A stretch of 64,000 nt of DNA from JAIEPW01 sp964406035. Its GTDB lineage: Bacteria > Acidobacteriota > Terriglobia > Bryobacterales > Bryobacteraceae. A model generated the notes under the pieces. That model searched no databases and had not been told where the DNA came from. It saw only the letters and a program-made list of their open reading frames with translations. The position numbers were made by a program, and so were the translations under genes. Shown here piece by piece: positions 25,624-34,722 of this stretch; position 1 is the first letter of the stretch, and the number at the start of each line of letters is the position of its first letter. Location: assembly GCA_964406035.1 (NCBI GenBank), contig CAYOQB010000006.1:3419-67418 (forward strand), written 5' to 3'.

Positions 25624-26977
25624 GCGGCGCCTCCTTGGGCGCGGCGGGAGCCGCCGCCGGCCGTTCCGGACGCCCCACCGGGAACTCGCGCTGCGCGCGG
25701 ATGCGGAACGTTTCGCCGCCGGGCGTGCGCGCCGGGGCAAGTTGGAATTCGGATCCGCGGAAATACGGAGATTCGTCGATCAGCTTCAGCAGACCGGCGG
25801 CCTGCTCGGCCTCCCCCGCCACGCTCACCTGGGTGCGCGTCAGATCCAGCGAATTCAACCATGCCGGTGGCGCCAGCAACCCGGTCAGCTCGTTCATCGC
25901 GTCCAGGCTCTGCCGCGGCGTCGCGCGCAACTCGTCCAACTGCAGCGTGCGGGCGCGCGAGGCTTGAATCTCGCGATCCACCTGCGCCACCTTGCGCGCT
26001 TCGATCTCCAGCCGCGCCACCTCGGCAGCCAGCCGTTCGCGATAGTTGCGCTGCTGGAGGGAGATGGAGATCGCCAGGGCGATCACCACCAGCAACAACA
26101 GCGATCCGAGCACGACAGTGGGGATCCACATGGCCCGCGAGTTCGCGGTCCGGCTCGCCTCCGGCAGCAGATTCAGCGGCAGGCTGAGCCGCGGGCATGC
26201 GCCCGCCAAGGCGGCGGCGTAAGAGATGGAAAACGGCAGCCGCGATCCTTCCTCCGGCGCCGCTACCGGTTTCGGCAGGGCTTCCGGCAGGGTCAACACG
26301 CCGGTTCCGGCGGGCAGCCGCAACTCCGCCAGGGCGACCGAACCGGCTTGTTCCGGCGATCCCGCGAATGCCGCCGAGTACACTGGCTTGGACGCGCTCT
26401 CGCCATAAACTTCGATGTCGGCGCCGCGTTCCTCGACAGCCGCCCATCCCGGTTCGGGATCACCGTAGATGCGCAGCGCCGAGTAGATCGCCGCCGCCGA
26501 CACCGTGAAACACGCGAGCTTGATCCCCGCCTCGCTGAACAGGGTGGCGTAGCGATCCACCACCTCATCGCGGGCGATGGCCACCAGCACCGCGCCGGAG
26601 TCGCCCAGGCGTCCCCAGCCGGAGCGAACGCCATCCTCGGGATAAGGGTGCAGCGAATCCATCTGCAGCGCGACCGCGCCAGCCAGGTCGCGTTCGGCCA
26701 CGCCCGGGACCGCCACTTGGCGAACGATCACATCGCGACGCCGCGGCACCACCCATGCCGCTACATGGGATGCCCCGGTCTTCTTTAGGAAATCGGCGTA
26801 AACGGCGCCCCATTCCGCCGCGGGGCGATCCTCGAATCCGGGAATGGTCAGCATCCCCAGCACGGCAATGCCGGACGGCCGGACGCGAACCACGGTGACG
26901 ATCAGGTCGCGGCGGTCGATCTCAACGCCGACGCCGGTTCCGAAGGCGGCCCATTTGCGAAGTCCGGACGGGATCAT
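25613..26977 (-). CDS. gspL: GspL-like protein (PilM-like actin fold fused to PilN-like domain)
   Basis: 454 aa. Residues ~15-270 resemble the actin-like cytoplasmic domain of PilM/GspL (VGVEIDRRDLIVTVVRV, VAIARDEVVDRYATLF). A single TM helix follows near 285-310 (VVLGSLLLLVVIALAISI), then a coiled coil and a PilN-like periplasmic domain (WLNSLDLTRTQVSVAGEA). GspL recruits the ATPase GspE to the inner-membrane platform. It overlaps gspK by 4 nt and gspM by 11 nt. Confidence 0.85.
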   Translation of the reverse strand: MIPSGLRKWAAFGTGVGVEIDRRDLIVTVVRVRPSGIAVLGMLTIPGFEDRPAAEWGAVYADFLKKTGASHVAAWVVPRRRDVIVRQVAVPGVAERDLAGAVALQMDSLHPYPEDGVRSGWGRLGDSGAVLVAIARDEVVDRYATLFSEAGIKLACFTVSAAAIYSALRIYGDPEPGWAAVEERGADIEVYGESASKPVYSAAFAGSPEQAGSVALAELRLPAGTGVLTLPEALPKPVAAPEEGSRLPFSISYAAALAGACPRLSLPLNLLPEASRTANSRAMWIPTVVLGSLLLLVVIALAISISLQQRNYRERLAAEVARLEIEARKVAQVDREIQASRARTLQLDELRATPRQSLDAMNELTGLLAPPAWLNSLDLTRTQVSVAGEAEQAAGLLKLIDESPYFRGSEFQLAPARTPGGETFRIRAQREFPVGRPERPAAAPAAPKEAPRAN

Positions 26978-27999
26978 CGCGCGCCTCCCGCCGGTGGCGG
27001 AGGTCCGACCGGTGTCAGCGCCGATTGCGACCAGCCGTCCTCATACCAGCGCAGGATGTGATACGGCGGATTCCATTCGTTGGGATCGAGAAACTTCACC
27101 GTCGCCGCGACGCTGCGGCTGATGTCGGAAAGCTGCCCGTTGGCGAGCCTGAGGCGGGCGGTGGCGCGCAAGGTCCAGATGGTGTTCCCGCCCACGCGAA
27201 CCCGCGGGATGCCTTCAGCGGCGGCCAGCGCCTCGCCATCATTGCGGAACGGAAGAACCAGCCGGCGGCGCACGATCGCGTTCACCGAGCCGGGCGAAAT
27301 CCCGAGCGAGAGGAGCAGCGCGGGGTCCGCCGTATTGATGTCGAAGGTGGTGGTGGAGCCATGGATCGACAGGCAGTCCTTCAGACCGCCCGCCGGCAGC
27401 AGCCGGCCCTGCTCATCCTCGCGGTAGCTGCCGTGGAACAGCTCCGGCGTCATCCCTTTTACCAGCAATAGCTCCTCGATCTCTTCCAGGGACGCGTGCC
27501 GGGCCCGAAAAGACGGATTCCGCGAGAGATAAAACGAATCGAAGACCGTGGGCAGGGGGCTGGGGGTGCGCCAGTCCAGGATCGCCCCGGTGATCTCCGC
27601 CGCGCGTTCCGGGGTCGCGCCGACAGCGCGCAGGAGGCGCATCAGGTCGTTCCCGTTGGCCTCGTTTACGTTCAACTTGGCCGTTTCCGGCATGATCTCC
27701 ACCACCGCCTCGCCGGAAGGATACGGAAAGCGCAGCACGGGCATCGGCGCGCGGTAGAAGCGGGGACTGCCGTCCGGGTTGGCGTGACCCTGATACCCCC
27801 ACCAGATCCACAGGATCGCGCGATCCACGGAACCCGAGGCCAGGAAGTGCGCGCGCACGCCGTCGGCCGCCGTGGAGACACGATCGGTCTCGGCGCGAAC
27901 CGTGCTCGCCACCGCGAAGGCGATCGCCGCCAGCGCCGCCGCCAGCCACATCACCGCCAGCAGGGCGCTGCCCCGTTGTCCAGCGCTATTGTTGGACAT
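26974..27999 (-). CDS. gspK: Minor pseudopilin GspK
   Basis: 341 aa from ATG 27999. The prepilin-type start is QRG/SALLAVMWLAAALAAIAF, with cleavage after Gly and, as usual for GspK, no Glu at position +5. The large globular domain contains the helix-hairpin-helix-like segments expected for this family (LNVNEANGNDLMRLLRAVG, FDINTADPALLLSLG). GspK caps the pseudopilus tip with GspI and GspJ. It overlaps gspJ by 14 nt. Confidence 0.9.
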   Translation of the reverse strand: MSNNSAGQRGSALLAVMWLAAALAAIAFAVASTVRAETDRVSTAADGVRAHFLASGSVDRAILWIWWGYQGHANPDGSPRFYRAPMPVLRFPYPSGEAVVEIMPETAKLNVNEANGNDLMRLLRAVGATPERAAEITGAILDWRTPSPLPTVFDSFYLSRNPSFRARHASLEEIEELLLVKGMTPELFHGSYREDEQGRLLPAGGLKDCLSIHGSTTTFDINTADPALLLSLGISPGSVNAIVRRRLVLPFRNDGEALAAAEGIPRVRVGGNTIWTLRATARLRLANGQLSDISRSVAATVKFLDPNEWNPPYHILRWYEDGWSQSALTPVGPPPPAGGAR

Positions 28000-28708
28000 C
28001 CTGGTAGGGCCCCGCGGGCTGGCGCGTGACGCGAATCGGCACCGTGACACTGGTCAGCGGGAGCCGCGCCGCATCCACCGTGACCGGATTCAGTTGCACC
28101 CGGACCGCCGTCGGGAGCACGTCGCCGGCCCAGTTGGGAAGCCACCTCGCCTCCGTCCCGTCGTTCGACAGCCGGCGATAGAAGAACTGCGCGGACATCA
28201 GGTTGTCGGCGACCACGAAGGAGCGCGGACCCGCGCCCACCGGGCGGAACAACGGCCGCTGCATATTCAACAGCGGATCGGCGACCAGGCCCACGCACAG
28301 GCCCAGCAGCGATGCCGGACCCGAGTACAAATATTCATTCGAGATCAGCCGGACACCCCCGCGCTCCCCCGGAATCACCTGGAACTCGACCAGCCGCGGC
28401 AGGCCGCGCGAGCCTTCCTCCATGGAATAGGAGGTGACCAGGCGCATCGTGGTGGGCTCGCCCTGAAAGAAGGGAACCCGCAGCGGAGTGCCGGGGCACG
28501 CCGTGGTGGTGGGGATCACGCCCGCGATCTGCCGCTCCAGGATCAGTTGCGCGGCCGCGACGCGGCGGTTGGACATCAAACGATCGTTGGCGCGCTCATA
28601 CGCCTGCGTGGCGGTGCGCATGGCCATCAGCATGCCCACGGACAACATGCTGACCAGCACCACCGCGATCAGCATCTCCAGCAGCGTGACGCCGCGGCGC
28701 CCGCTCAT
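27986..28708 (-). CDS. gspJ: Minor pseudopilin GspJ
   Basis: 240 aa from ATG 28708, which forms an ATGA overlap with the gspI stop. The class III signal is RRG/VTLLEMLIAVVLVSML with Glu at +5. The globular part fits GspJ in length and in the late LPTAVRVQLNPVT strand region typical of this family. It probably forms the pseudopilus tip with GspI and GspK. Confidence 0.85.
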   Translation of the reverse strand: MSGRRGVTLLEMLIAVVLVSMLSVGMLMAMRTATQAYERANDRLMSNRRVAAAQLILERQIAGVIPTTTACPGTPLRVPFFQGEPTTMRLVTSYSMEEGSRGLPRLVEFQVIPGERGGVRLISNEYLYSGPASLLGLCVGLVADPLLNMQRPLFRPVGAGPRSFVVADNLMSAQFFYRRLSNDGTEARWLPNWAGDVLPTAVRVQLNPVTVDAARLPLTSVTVPIRVTRQPAGPYQDVQQ

Positions 28709-29127
28709 GGCAGCACTCCATCCTGCGGCAGCAGCACGCCCGGGCGATACGCTTCCAGCGTGAACGACCGGCGCTGCCCCCGCGCCACCCACCACACTTC
28801 CAGTTCGATGCGATCCAGAATCCGGGTGCCGGGACCCGCGCCGGGCGGATGCTCGAAGGGCCGGACCACGGCACGCCAGCCCGCGTCGTCCAGCCCGGCG
28901 GCGACCACGCGATCGAAGCCGCCCTGCAGGGGAACGTTCCGCGGCAACCGCGCCTCCGTCATCAGCTCCGTCATTTTTCGCCGCGCCAGAAGCGAGCCGC
29001 GATCGTAGTCACCCAGCCGCGCGGCATTGCGCAGCGATGTGCTGAGAGCGGTGAGCACCCCGGTGACGGCGACTGCCATCAACGCCGTCGCCACCAGCGC
29101 CTCCAGCAGAGTGAAGCCTCGTCTCAT
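28705..29127 (-). CDS. gspI: Minor pseudopilin GspI
   Basis: 140 aa with the prepilin start MRRG/FTLLEALVATALMAVAVTGV. Glu+5 is present, and the short GspI-sized globular domain includes the usual ARRKMTELMTEA helix. It overlaps gspH by 4 nt and gspJ by 4 nt, showing translational coupling of the minor pseudopilins. Confidence 0.88.
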   Translation of the reverse strand: MRRGFTLLEALVATALMAVAVTGVLTALSTSLRNAARLGDYDRGSLLARRKMTELMTEARLPRNVPLQGGFDRVVAAGLDDAGWRAVVRPFEHPPGAGPGTRILDRIELEVWWVARGQRRSFTLEAYRPGVLLPQDGVLP

Positions 29128-29621
29128 GATTGCGGCGCGGACCTCTCAATCAACGGGACGCCCGAAACCGGATCGATACTGATCACCCGGACGCCGCCTC
29201 GCCGGTTGCGAAGCTGGATCCCGATTCGCGGAATCGCTCCGCCCGGGTACAACAGAAAACGCTTGGGCTGGCCCGGAATCTCCTGCGGATACTCAGGCAG
29301 GATGCGCGCGATGGAGACTCCATCGGAGTACTCGTGCCGGCGCAGCGAGCGCGGATCGAGGGAGCGAGCCTGGATCAGGTTGTCCCGCGGCGAGATGGTC
29401 AACTCGATCACCTCCTGGCGGCGATCCGCGCGGGTCAATGCCTGGTTCAGAAAAGAAGCCGTCTGCTCCGCCGCCGAAGTCAGCCGGATGTTGTCGATGC
29501 CCGCCGCCGCCACCGGAAAACTGATGCCTACCATCAGCGACAGCAGCGTCATCACGATCAGCATCTCGATCAGCGTGACGCCGCGCTGCGGGAAGCGACG
29601 GTGTGGCGCGGGAGAAACCAT
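29124..29621 (-). CDS. gspH: Minor pseudopilin GspH
   Basis: 165 aa from ATG 29621; the upstream TTG (29636) was not used because the ATG overlaps the gspG stop (TAATG), a normal coupling arrangement. Prepilin start: PQRG/VTLIEMLIVMTLLSLMV with Glu+5. The globular part ends in a basic segment (RIGIQLRNRRGGVRVISIDP). Length and position between gspG and gspI identify it as GspH, the weakest-conserved pseudopilin. Confidence 0.8.
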   Translation of the reverse strand: MVSPAPHRRFPQRGVTLIEMLIVMTLLSLMVGISFPVAAAGIDNIRLTSAAEQTASFLNQALTRADRRQEVIELTISPRDNLIQARSLDPRSLRRHEYSDGVSIARILPEYPQEIPGQPKRFLLYPGGAIPRIGIQLRNRRGGVRVISIDPVSGVPLIERSAPQS

Positions 29622-30061
29622 TACTTGCTTTTCCAACTGACAACGTCGGCGTTATCGCCCTCGCCGCCGGGGTTGCCGTCCGCGGCCAGCGAGATGATCT
29701 CCGGCTCGTCGCCATTCTCACCGGGGTACTTGTACAGATACGGCCGGCCCCACGGGTCCATGGGGATGTCCTGCGGCAGGTACGGCCCGTTCCACTGCGG
29801 CATGTTCTCCGGCCGGAAGCGCAGCGCGCGCAGCCCCACTTCCGTGGGCGGATACGTGCCCGTATCGAGCTTGTAGGCCCCAAGCGCGGTCATGAACGAG
29901 TTGATCTGCGCGCGCGCGAATGTCCGCTTGGCTTCGGCGGTGCGGTTCAACATGCGCGGCGCGACCAGCGCCGCGAACAGCGCGATGATCGTCACCACCA
30001 CCAGCATTTCGATCAGCGTCACACCGGCCTGGCGATTTCTGCGTTTTCGGTTCATGTCCAT
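29621..30061 (-). CDS. gspG: Major pseudopilin GspG
   Basis: 146 aa from ATG 30061 (AAAGAGA leader); ATG 30055 is a second possibility. The signal is RQAG/VTLIEMLVVVTIIALFAALV with Glu+5. The classic GspG features follow: DTGTYPPTEVGLRAL, WNGPYL, DPWGRPYLY and a final DVVSW. Acidic residues in the C-terminal loop could hold calcium, as in other GspG proteins. It builds the shaft of the pseudopilus. A 52-nt gap separates it from gspF. Confidence 0.93.
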   Translation of the reverse strand: MDMNRKRRNRQAGVTLIEMLVVVTIIALFAALVAPRMLNRTAEAKRTFARAQINSFMTALGAYKLDTGTYPPTEVGLRALRFRPENMPQWNGPYLPQDIPMDPWGRPYLYKYPGENGDEPEIISLAADGNPGGEGDNADVVSWKSK

Positions 30062-30113
30062 ATATTCTCTTTCACGGGCGCGGCGAATTCTTCGGCTCGC
30101 GATCTTCGCGGGA

Positions 30114-31322
30114 TCATACGGCCACCTCATTGATGCTGGTGATCGCCAGCAGAATACTCAGGATCAGCACGCCGATGATCACGCCCATCACCAGAATGAT
30201 CAGCGGCTCAAACAGCGAAGTAAACCGTCGGATGGCATCCTTGGTGTCGGTCTCGTAGATGTCGGCCATGCGCCCGAACATCACGTCCAGGCGTCCGGTT
30301 TCCTCGCCAACCATGAGCAGGTGTCCGGCCAGCGGCGGGAATTCGCCCGCGCGCCGCAGTGGCGCCGCGATGCCTTCGCCTCGCTTCACACCCTGCGCGA
30401 TCCCCTCCAGCGTGCCGGCGATCTTGCGGTTATTCAGAATCGCTCCGGCGATGCCCAGCGATTGCACCAGCGGCACGGCGTTGGCCACCAGCGTCGACAT
30501 CGCGCGCGCGAACCGCGCCGTCTCCGCCTTGCGCAGCGCGTCCCCGAGAAGAGGAATCTTCAGCCGGAAAGTATCCCACCACATCCGCCCGGCGACGGTC
30601 CGGATGTAGGACAGGAACACCACCGTCGACGCCAGCAGCACCGAACCGATGATCCACCCGTAGGCCCGCAGAAAGTCGCTGGCCGCGATCATGATCTTGG
30701 TGGGCAGCGGGATCTGCATCCGCGGATCCTGGAAGATCATCGCGAATCGCGGCACCACGAAGTACATCAGCACCACGATCGAGGCGACGCCGACAATCGC
30801 CAGCAGGGCCGGGTAGACCATGGACGAAATGATGTAATTGCGCAGGTCGTCCCGGGTGCGCTCGAACTCCGCCAGGCGCTCGAAGACCTGCGACATCGAT
30901 CCCGACGCTTCCCCGGCGCGAACCATGTTGATGTACAGCTCGGAGAAGTACTCGGGATGCGTCGCCAGCGAATCGGCGAAGCTCCGCCCGCCTTTCAGCA
31001 CGCGCAGGATGTCCAGGATGATGAAGCGGAAGTGCGGGCGCTCGGTCAGCTCGCCGGAGATCGCCAGGGCGCGATCCAGCGGGACGCCGGCGTTCAAGAG
31101 CGTCGACATCTCCTGCGTGAAGAACAGAACATCGCGGCGCTTGCCCCGCTGCATCGCGGGCAGCTTCAGCTCAAACCCCTTTTTCTGTTCGAGCCCCACA
31201 TACACCGGCGTCAGGCCCTGGCGCCGCAGCTCCCGCGTCACCAGCTTGTCGTTCTCCGCCGACAGTGTACCCGTGCGGACCTTGCCGTCCGAAGTCACCG
31301 CGCGGAAGAAGAACGTGGTCAT
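30114..31322 (-). CDS. gspF: Inner-membrane platform protein GspF
   Basis: 402 aa with two related cytoplasmic GspF/PilC helical domains (about 60-185 and 265-385) and TM helices near 165-195, 215-240 and 370-395. The signature segments FTQEMSTLLNAGVPLDRAL and FARAMSTLVANAVPLVQSL are the two copies of the repeat. It forms the platform that converts GspE ATPase motion into pseudopilus assembly. 7 nt separate it from gspE. Confidence 0.95.
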   Translation of the reverse strand: MTTFFFRAVTSDGKVRTGTLSAENDKLVTRELRRQGLTPVYVGLEQKKGFELKLPAMQRGKRRDVLFFTQEMSTLLNAGVPLDRALAISGELTERPHFRFIILDILRVLKGGRSFADSLATHPEYFSELYINMVRAGEASGSMSQVFERLAEFERTRDDLRNYIISSMVYPALLAIVGVASIVVLMYFVVPRFAMIFQDPRMQIPLPTKIMIAASDFLRAYGWIIGSVLLASTVVFLSYIRTVAGRMWWDTFRLKIPLLGDALRKAETARFARAMSTLVANAVPLVQSLGIAGAILNNRKIAGTLEGIAQGVKRGEGIAAPLRRAGEFPPLAGHLLMVGEETGRLDVMFGRMADIYETDTKDAIRRFTSLFEPLIILVMGVIIGVLILSILLAITSINEVAV

Positions 31323-31329
31323 GGCGGGC

Positions 31330-32973
31330 CTAGAACTCCTGCGTCACGCGGATTACTTCGTCGGGCGTGGTGACGCCTCGTTTCACCTTGTCCCAACCGT
31401 CTTCGCGCAAGGTGCGCATGCCGTGGCGGCGGGCGGCGGCGGTGATGATGCTCGCGTCCTCATTGCGCATGATGATGGAGCGGATCTCGCCGTTCAACTC
31501 CATCAGCTCGAAAATGCCCACGCGTCCCCGGTAGCCGGTTCCGTAGCAATGGTCGCAGCCGGGGCCGCGAAACACCTCCACCACTTCACCGAACGGCGTG
31601 ACGGCCGTTCCCTCGGGACGGCGGCAGCGGGTGCAGATCACGCGCACCAGCCGCTGCGCGAGCACCGCCACCACCGAGGAGGTGATCAAATAATTCTCCA
31701 CGCCCATGTCCGTCAGGCGCGTGATCGCGCTGGGCGCATCGTTGGTGTGCAGCGTCGAATACACGAAGTGGCCGGTTAAGGCGGCGCGGATGGCGATGTC
31801 GGCGGTTTCGCGGTCGCGAATTTCGCCCACCATGATCACGTCCGGGTCCTGGCGGACGATATGCCGCAATCCCGCGGCGAAGGTCAGCCCGATCACCGGA
31901 TTCACATGAATCTGGTTGATCCCGTCCATCTGATACTCCACCGGATCTTCGATGGTGATGATCTTCTTGTCGGTCTGGTTGATGCGCTTTAGCGCCGAGT
32001 AGAGCGTGGTCGACTTGCCCGATCCTGTGGGACCTGTCACCAAAAGGATGCCATGCGGGAGCGACGTGTAATACTCCATCCGCGACAGCATGTGTTCATC
32101 GAAACCCAGGCTGCGCAGGTCGTAGAAGTCGCCGGCAGAGCGATCCAGAAGGCGCATCACGACGCTTTCCCCATAGAGGGTGGGCAGAGTGGAGACTCGA
32201 AGGTCCACTTCGCGGCCCACGGTCTTCACCTTGATGCGTCCATCCTGCGGCAGCCGCCGCTCGGCGATATTCAGCTTCGCCATCAGCTTCACGCGGGAGA
32301 TGATGGCTGCTTTCAGTTCCTTCGGCGGAGGCTCCTGCGAAACCAGCACACCGTCAATGCGGTAGCGGATGCGGAATTCCTTCTCGAAGGGCTCGATGTG
32401 AATGTCGGAGGCGCGGCTTTCGACGGCCTGGGCGATCATGGCGTTCACCAGGCGGATGACGGGAGCTTCGCTGGCCATATCGCGCAGGTGCTCGAGATCC
32501 TCGGTGGCTTCCGCGCCGCCGAACTCCGCTTCGCCTTCGCGCTTTTCCGCCTGCCCGAAATAGCGGTCAATTGCTTCCAGGATTTCGGCTTCGCCGGCCA
32601 GCGCGGGATGCACGGCGAGCCCGGTGCAGCTCTCGATGGTGTTGCGCGTCTCCATGTCCAGCGGGTCGGCCATGGCTACGGTGACGCCGCCACCGTTCAT
32701 CGCCATCGGCAGGCAACGGAACTGCCGCAGAAATCGCGGCGACAGGGTTTCCGTTTCGGGCGAGATTACGGGGGGCGAATCGATGGCCATCAGCGGGACG
32801 CTGAGCTGCTCGCTGAGCGCGGCCTGCACATCGCGCATGGCGATGAAGCCGAGATCCACCAGAATTTTGCCGATCTTCTCGCCGCGCTCTTTCTGCAACT
32901 CCAGCGCGCGGTCGAGGTCCTCCTGTGTGATCTGCTTCTTGCCGATGAGGATCTCGCCCAGACGCCTGTGCAT
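31330..32973 (-). CDS. gspE: Type II secretion ATPase GspE
   Basis: 547 aa: an N-terminal MshEN-like domain (1-140), then a hexameric secretion ATPase with Walker A (314-321, GPTGSGKS), an Asp box, Walker B (378-387), and a His box. A tetracysteine zinc site (Cys447, Cys450, Cys473, Cys476) is typical of GspE and PilB. The gene order makes GspE the better name. It starts at an ATG overlapping the stop of the preceding small secreted protein (TGATG). Confidence 0.95.
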   Translation of the reverse strand: MHRRLGEILIGKKQITQEDLDRALELQKERGEKIGKILVDLGFIAMRDVQAALSEQLSVPLMAIDSPPVISPETETLSPRFLRQFRCLPMAMNGGGVTVAMADPLDMETRNTIESCTGLAVHPALAGEAEILEAIDRYFGQAEKREGEAEFGGAEATEDLEHLRDMASEAPVIRLVNAMIAQAVESRASDIHIEPFEKEFRIRYRIDGVLVSQEPPPKELKAAIISRVKLMAKLNIAERRLPQDGRIKVKTVGREVDLRVSTLPTLYGESVVMRLLDRSAGDFYDLRSLGFDEHMLSRMEYYTSLPHGILLVTGPTGSGKSTTLYSALKRINQTDKKIITIEDPVEYQMDGINQIHVNPVIGLTFAAGLRHIVRQDPDVIMVGEIRDRETADIAIRAALTGHFVYSTLHTNDAPSAITRLTDMGVENYLITSSVVAVLAQRLVRVICTRCRRPEGTAVTPFGEVVEVFRGPGCDHCYGTGYRGRVGIFELMELNGEIRSIIMRNEDASIITAAARRHGMRTLREDGWDKVKRGVTTPDEVIRVTQEF

Positions 32974-33497
32974 CAGAACTTTTGCACCCGGATCGCCGCT
33001 TCAATCGCCGCCGGACCTTGCTTTTCGGCAGCGGTCAGCTTGGCCTTGGTGGCTTGCATCAGCAGTTGCGAGGGCAGTCCCGTGGCGTCTTCCCAGGGGT
33101 AGCGCGACAATGCCACGCCGATCACGATCTGCTCTTCCGCGGGCAGCGTGTCGAAATGCGCGGCCATGTTCACCATCTGCTCCCGCAGCGAACGCTCCAG
33201 TTGCGGCAGCCGCTCCAGCTTCTTGGCGCGATGCGAGGCGATCACCTGCGGATTCACCGCCGATCGCACCGTCATGGTGGGGCCGGTGGCCAGGTTGATC
33301 TCCGCCGTGAACGCGACGCCGTAGCCGTCCAGGTACAAACCGCGCGTCGCGCCCAGCAGCACGAAGGGATTGTCGTTCCACAGGTCCTGCACCCGCCGGT
33401 CCAGCGAACGCTCCATGTCGATGATCGATTGCCGCGCAACCTTCGGCGCGGCGGCGGTCAACAGGACCGCGGTGAGGAAGACAGCCGCGCGCTTCAC
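32973..33497 (-). CDS. Small secreted protein between the anti-sigma factor and gspE
   Basis: 174 aa from GTG 33497, which overlaps the anti-sigma stop (GTGA). The start is a signal peptide (MKRAAVFLTAVLLTAAAPKVA). The mature part is helical with an aromatic/Asp cluster (LWNDNPFVLLGATRGLYLDGYGVAF) and the later SRYPWEDATGLPSQLL. No known family. Because it is coupled on both sides, it is likely to act with the sigma/anti-sigma pair or the secretion machine, for instance as a periplasmic input to the anti-sigma factor. Confidence 0.7.
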   Translation of the reverse strand: MKRAAVFLTAVLLTAAAPKVARQSIIDMERSLDRRVQDLWNDNPFVLLGATRGLYLDGYGVAFTAEINLATGPTMTVRSAVNPQVIASHRAKKLERLPQLERSLREQMVNMAAHFDTLPAEEQIVIGVALSRYPWEDATGLPSQLLMQATKAKLTAAEKQGPAAIEAAIRVQKF

Positions 33498-34075
33498 TGG
33501 CCCACCTCCATCCCGTTGTTCACCGCGTACATCCGGTTCACCTGCTTCATCAGGATCTCCATGTTGGCGGCATTGGCCAGTTGATCGGCGCGGCGGTCGA
33601 ACTCGAACTTCTTCTCCGCCGCCTCTAGCAGTTCCAGGGTCTTCTTCTGATTGCGGGCTTCGACATCTGCTACCGCTTTGGCAACGGTGCTCTCCAGTCG
33701 CCGTGCGACTTCCTGTTCCACCAGCGCTTCCAACTTCGCCACACTCGCCGGCGGCGGCGCGGGCGGAGCCGGCTGCGTGTAGCCGTGAACCAGAATCGCC
33801 GCTGCCAGCATTGCCGCAGAGGCGAATCCGAGCTGCGGGCCGGAGTTCCAGAATCTCTGCCACCAGGAAGGCTCGAACACCTTGTCGGAAACAAATGCGA
33901 TGCGCCGCGGCACTTCCTCTTCGCGCAGCGCGAGCAGCGCATCCTGCGTGATCCGCAGCCTCTGAATTTCGGTCCGGCAATTCTCGCAGGAGGCGGCGTG
34001 CGTCTCCACAGCTTCCCGCTCTACGGCGCTCGCTTCTCCCAGTACGTACCCTTTGATGTCGACTTCGCAGCTCAT
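33494..34075 (-). CDS. Zinc-finger transmembrane anti-sigma factor
   Basis: 193 aa: an N-terminal zf-HC2/ZAS domain with the His-X3-Cys-X2-Cys motif (HAASCENC) and Cys3, one TM helix (about 80-100), then a long periplasmic coiled coil (about 110-175, KLEALVEQEVARRLESTVAKAV). It overlaps the sigma factor by 4 nt and is the expected inhibitor of it. The unusually long coiled-coil sensor part could contact the secretion machinery. Confidence 0.88.
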   Translation of the reverse strand: MSCEVDIKGYVLGEASAVEREAVETHAASCENCRTEIQRLRITQDALLALREEEVPRRIAFVSDKVFEPSWWQRFWNSGPQLGFASAAMLAAAILVHGYTQPAPPAPPPASVAKLEALVEQEVARRLESTVAKAVADVEARNQKKTLELLEAAEKKFEFDRRADQLANAANMEILMKQVNRMYAVNNGMEVGQ

Positions 34076-34623
34076 GCGTCCCTCCGAACAGCAACCGGCG
34101 CCAGCGTCGCCTTCAAATTGTCCATTGCGGTATACAGCCTGGATTTCACAGTGGAAACCGGGCAGCCCAGAATCTCGGCCATCTCTTCGAACTTGAACCC
34201 CTGGTAGATCTTCAGAACCACCGCCTCGCGCTGATCCGCGCTCAACTGCTTCAGCGCCGACTCCACGGCAAGGCTCAGTTCAATGGGAAACAGGCGCGGA
34301 TTCGGATCCTTGGGAAGGGGATCGCCGTCCAGTTCCTCGCGGTCGGGCCGGTTCTTCCGCAACAACGAATAGGCTTCGTTGTGGGCGATCCGGAACAGCC
34401 AGGGTCCGAAACGGGCAATGTCGTCCAGCTTGGAGAGGTTCTGATAGGCCTTCAGGAAGACATCCTGGCTCAAGTCCAGGGCGTCTTCCCGATTTGCTGT
34501 TAACCGTAACAAATAATTGAAGATTCGCTTTTCCCACCGGGAGACAAGGAGGTTGTAGCTCTCGACGCCGCCGCGCCGGGCCTGCAGAATCAGGTCGCGA
34601 TCCTCGACCTCCCGGAAAATCAA
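34072..34623 (-). CDS. ECF (RpoE-like) sigma factor heading the type II secretion operon
   Basis: 183 aa with sigma-70 region 2 (NLLVSRWEKRIFNYLLRLT, DLSQDVFLKAYQNL, FGPWLFRIAHNEA) and region 4 (LKQLSADQREAVVLKIYQGFKFEEMAEIL). It lacks regions 1 and 3, as ECF factors do. Being the first gene of the run ending at gspD, it probably activates the operon once released from the anti-sigma factor. No Shine-Dalgarno stands out near its ATG. Confidence 0.93.
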   Translation of the reverse strand: MIFREVEDRDLILQARRGGVESYNLLVSRWEKRIFNYLLRLTANREDALDLSQDVFLKAYQNLSKLDDIARFGPWLFRIAHNEAYSLLRKNRPDREELDGDPLPKDPNPRLFPIELSLAVESALKQLSADQREAVVLKIYQGFKFEEMAEILGCPVSTVKSRLYTAMDNLKATLAPVAVRRDA

Positions 34624-34722
34624 AGCTAATCCAGCTCCGCTGTTGAAGACGCCGCCCGTGCCTGGAAAAGTCGAACGGGGACAACAACTATTGTGTCACC
34701 GCTGGGGAAACACACGCAGCCT

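Noticed and set aside
28796..30130. Longer upstream starts for gspJ, gspG and gspH
   Set aside because: They would add non-prepilin sequence before the conserved cleavage site; the shorter starts give the standard leader and overlaps.
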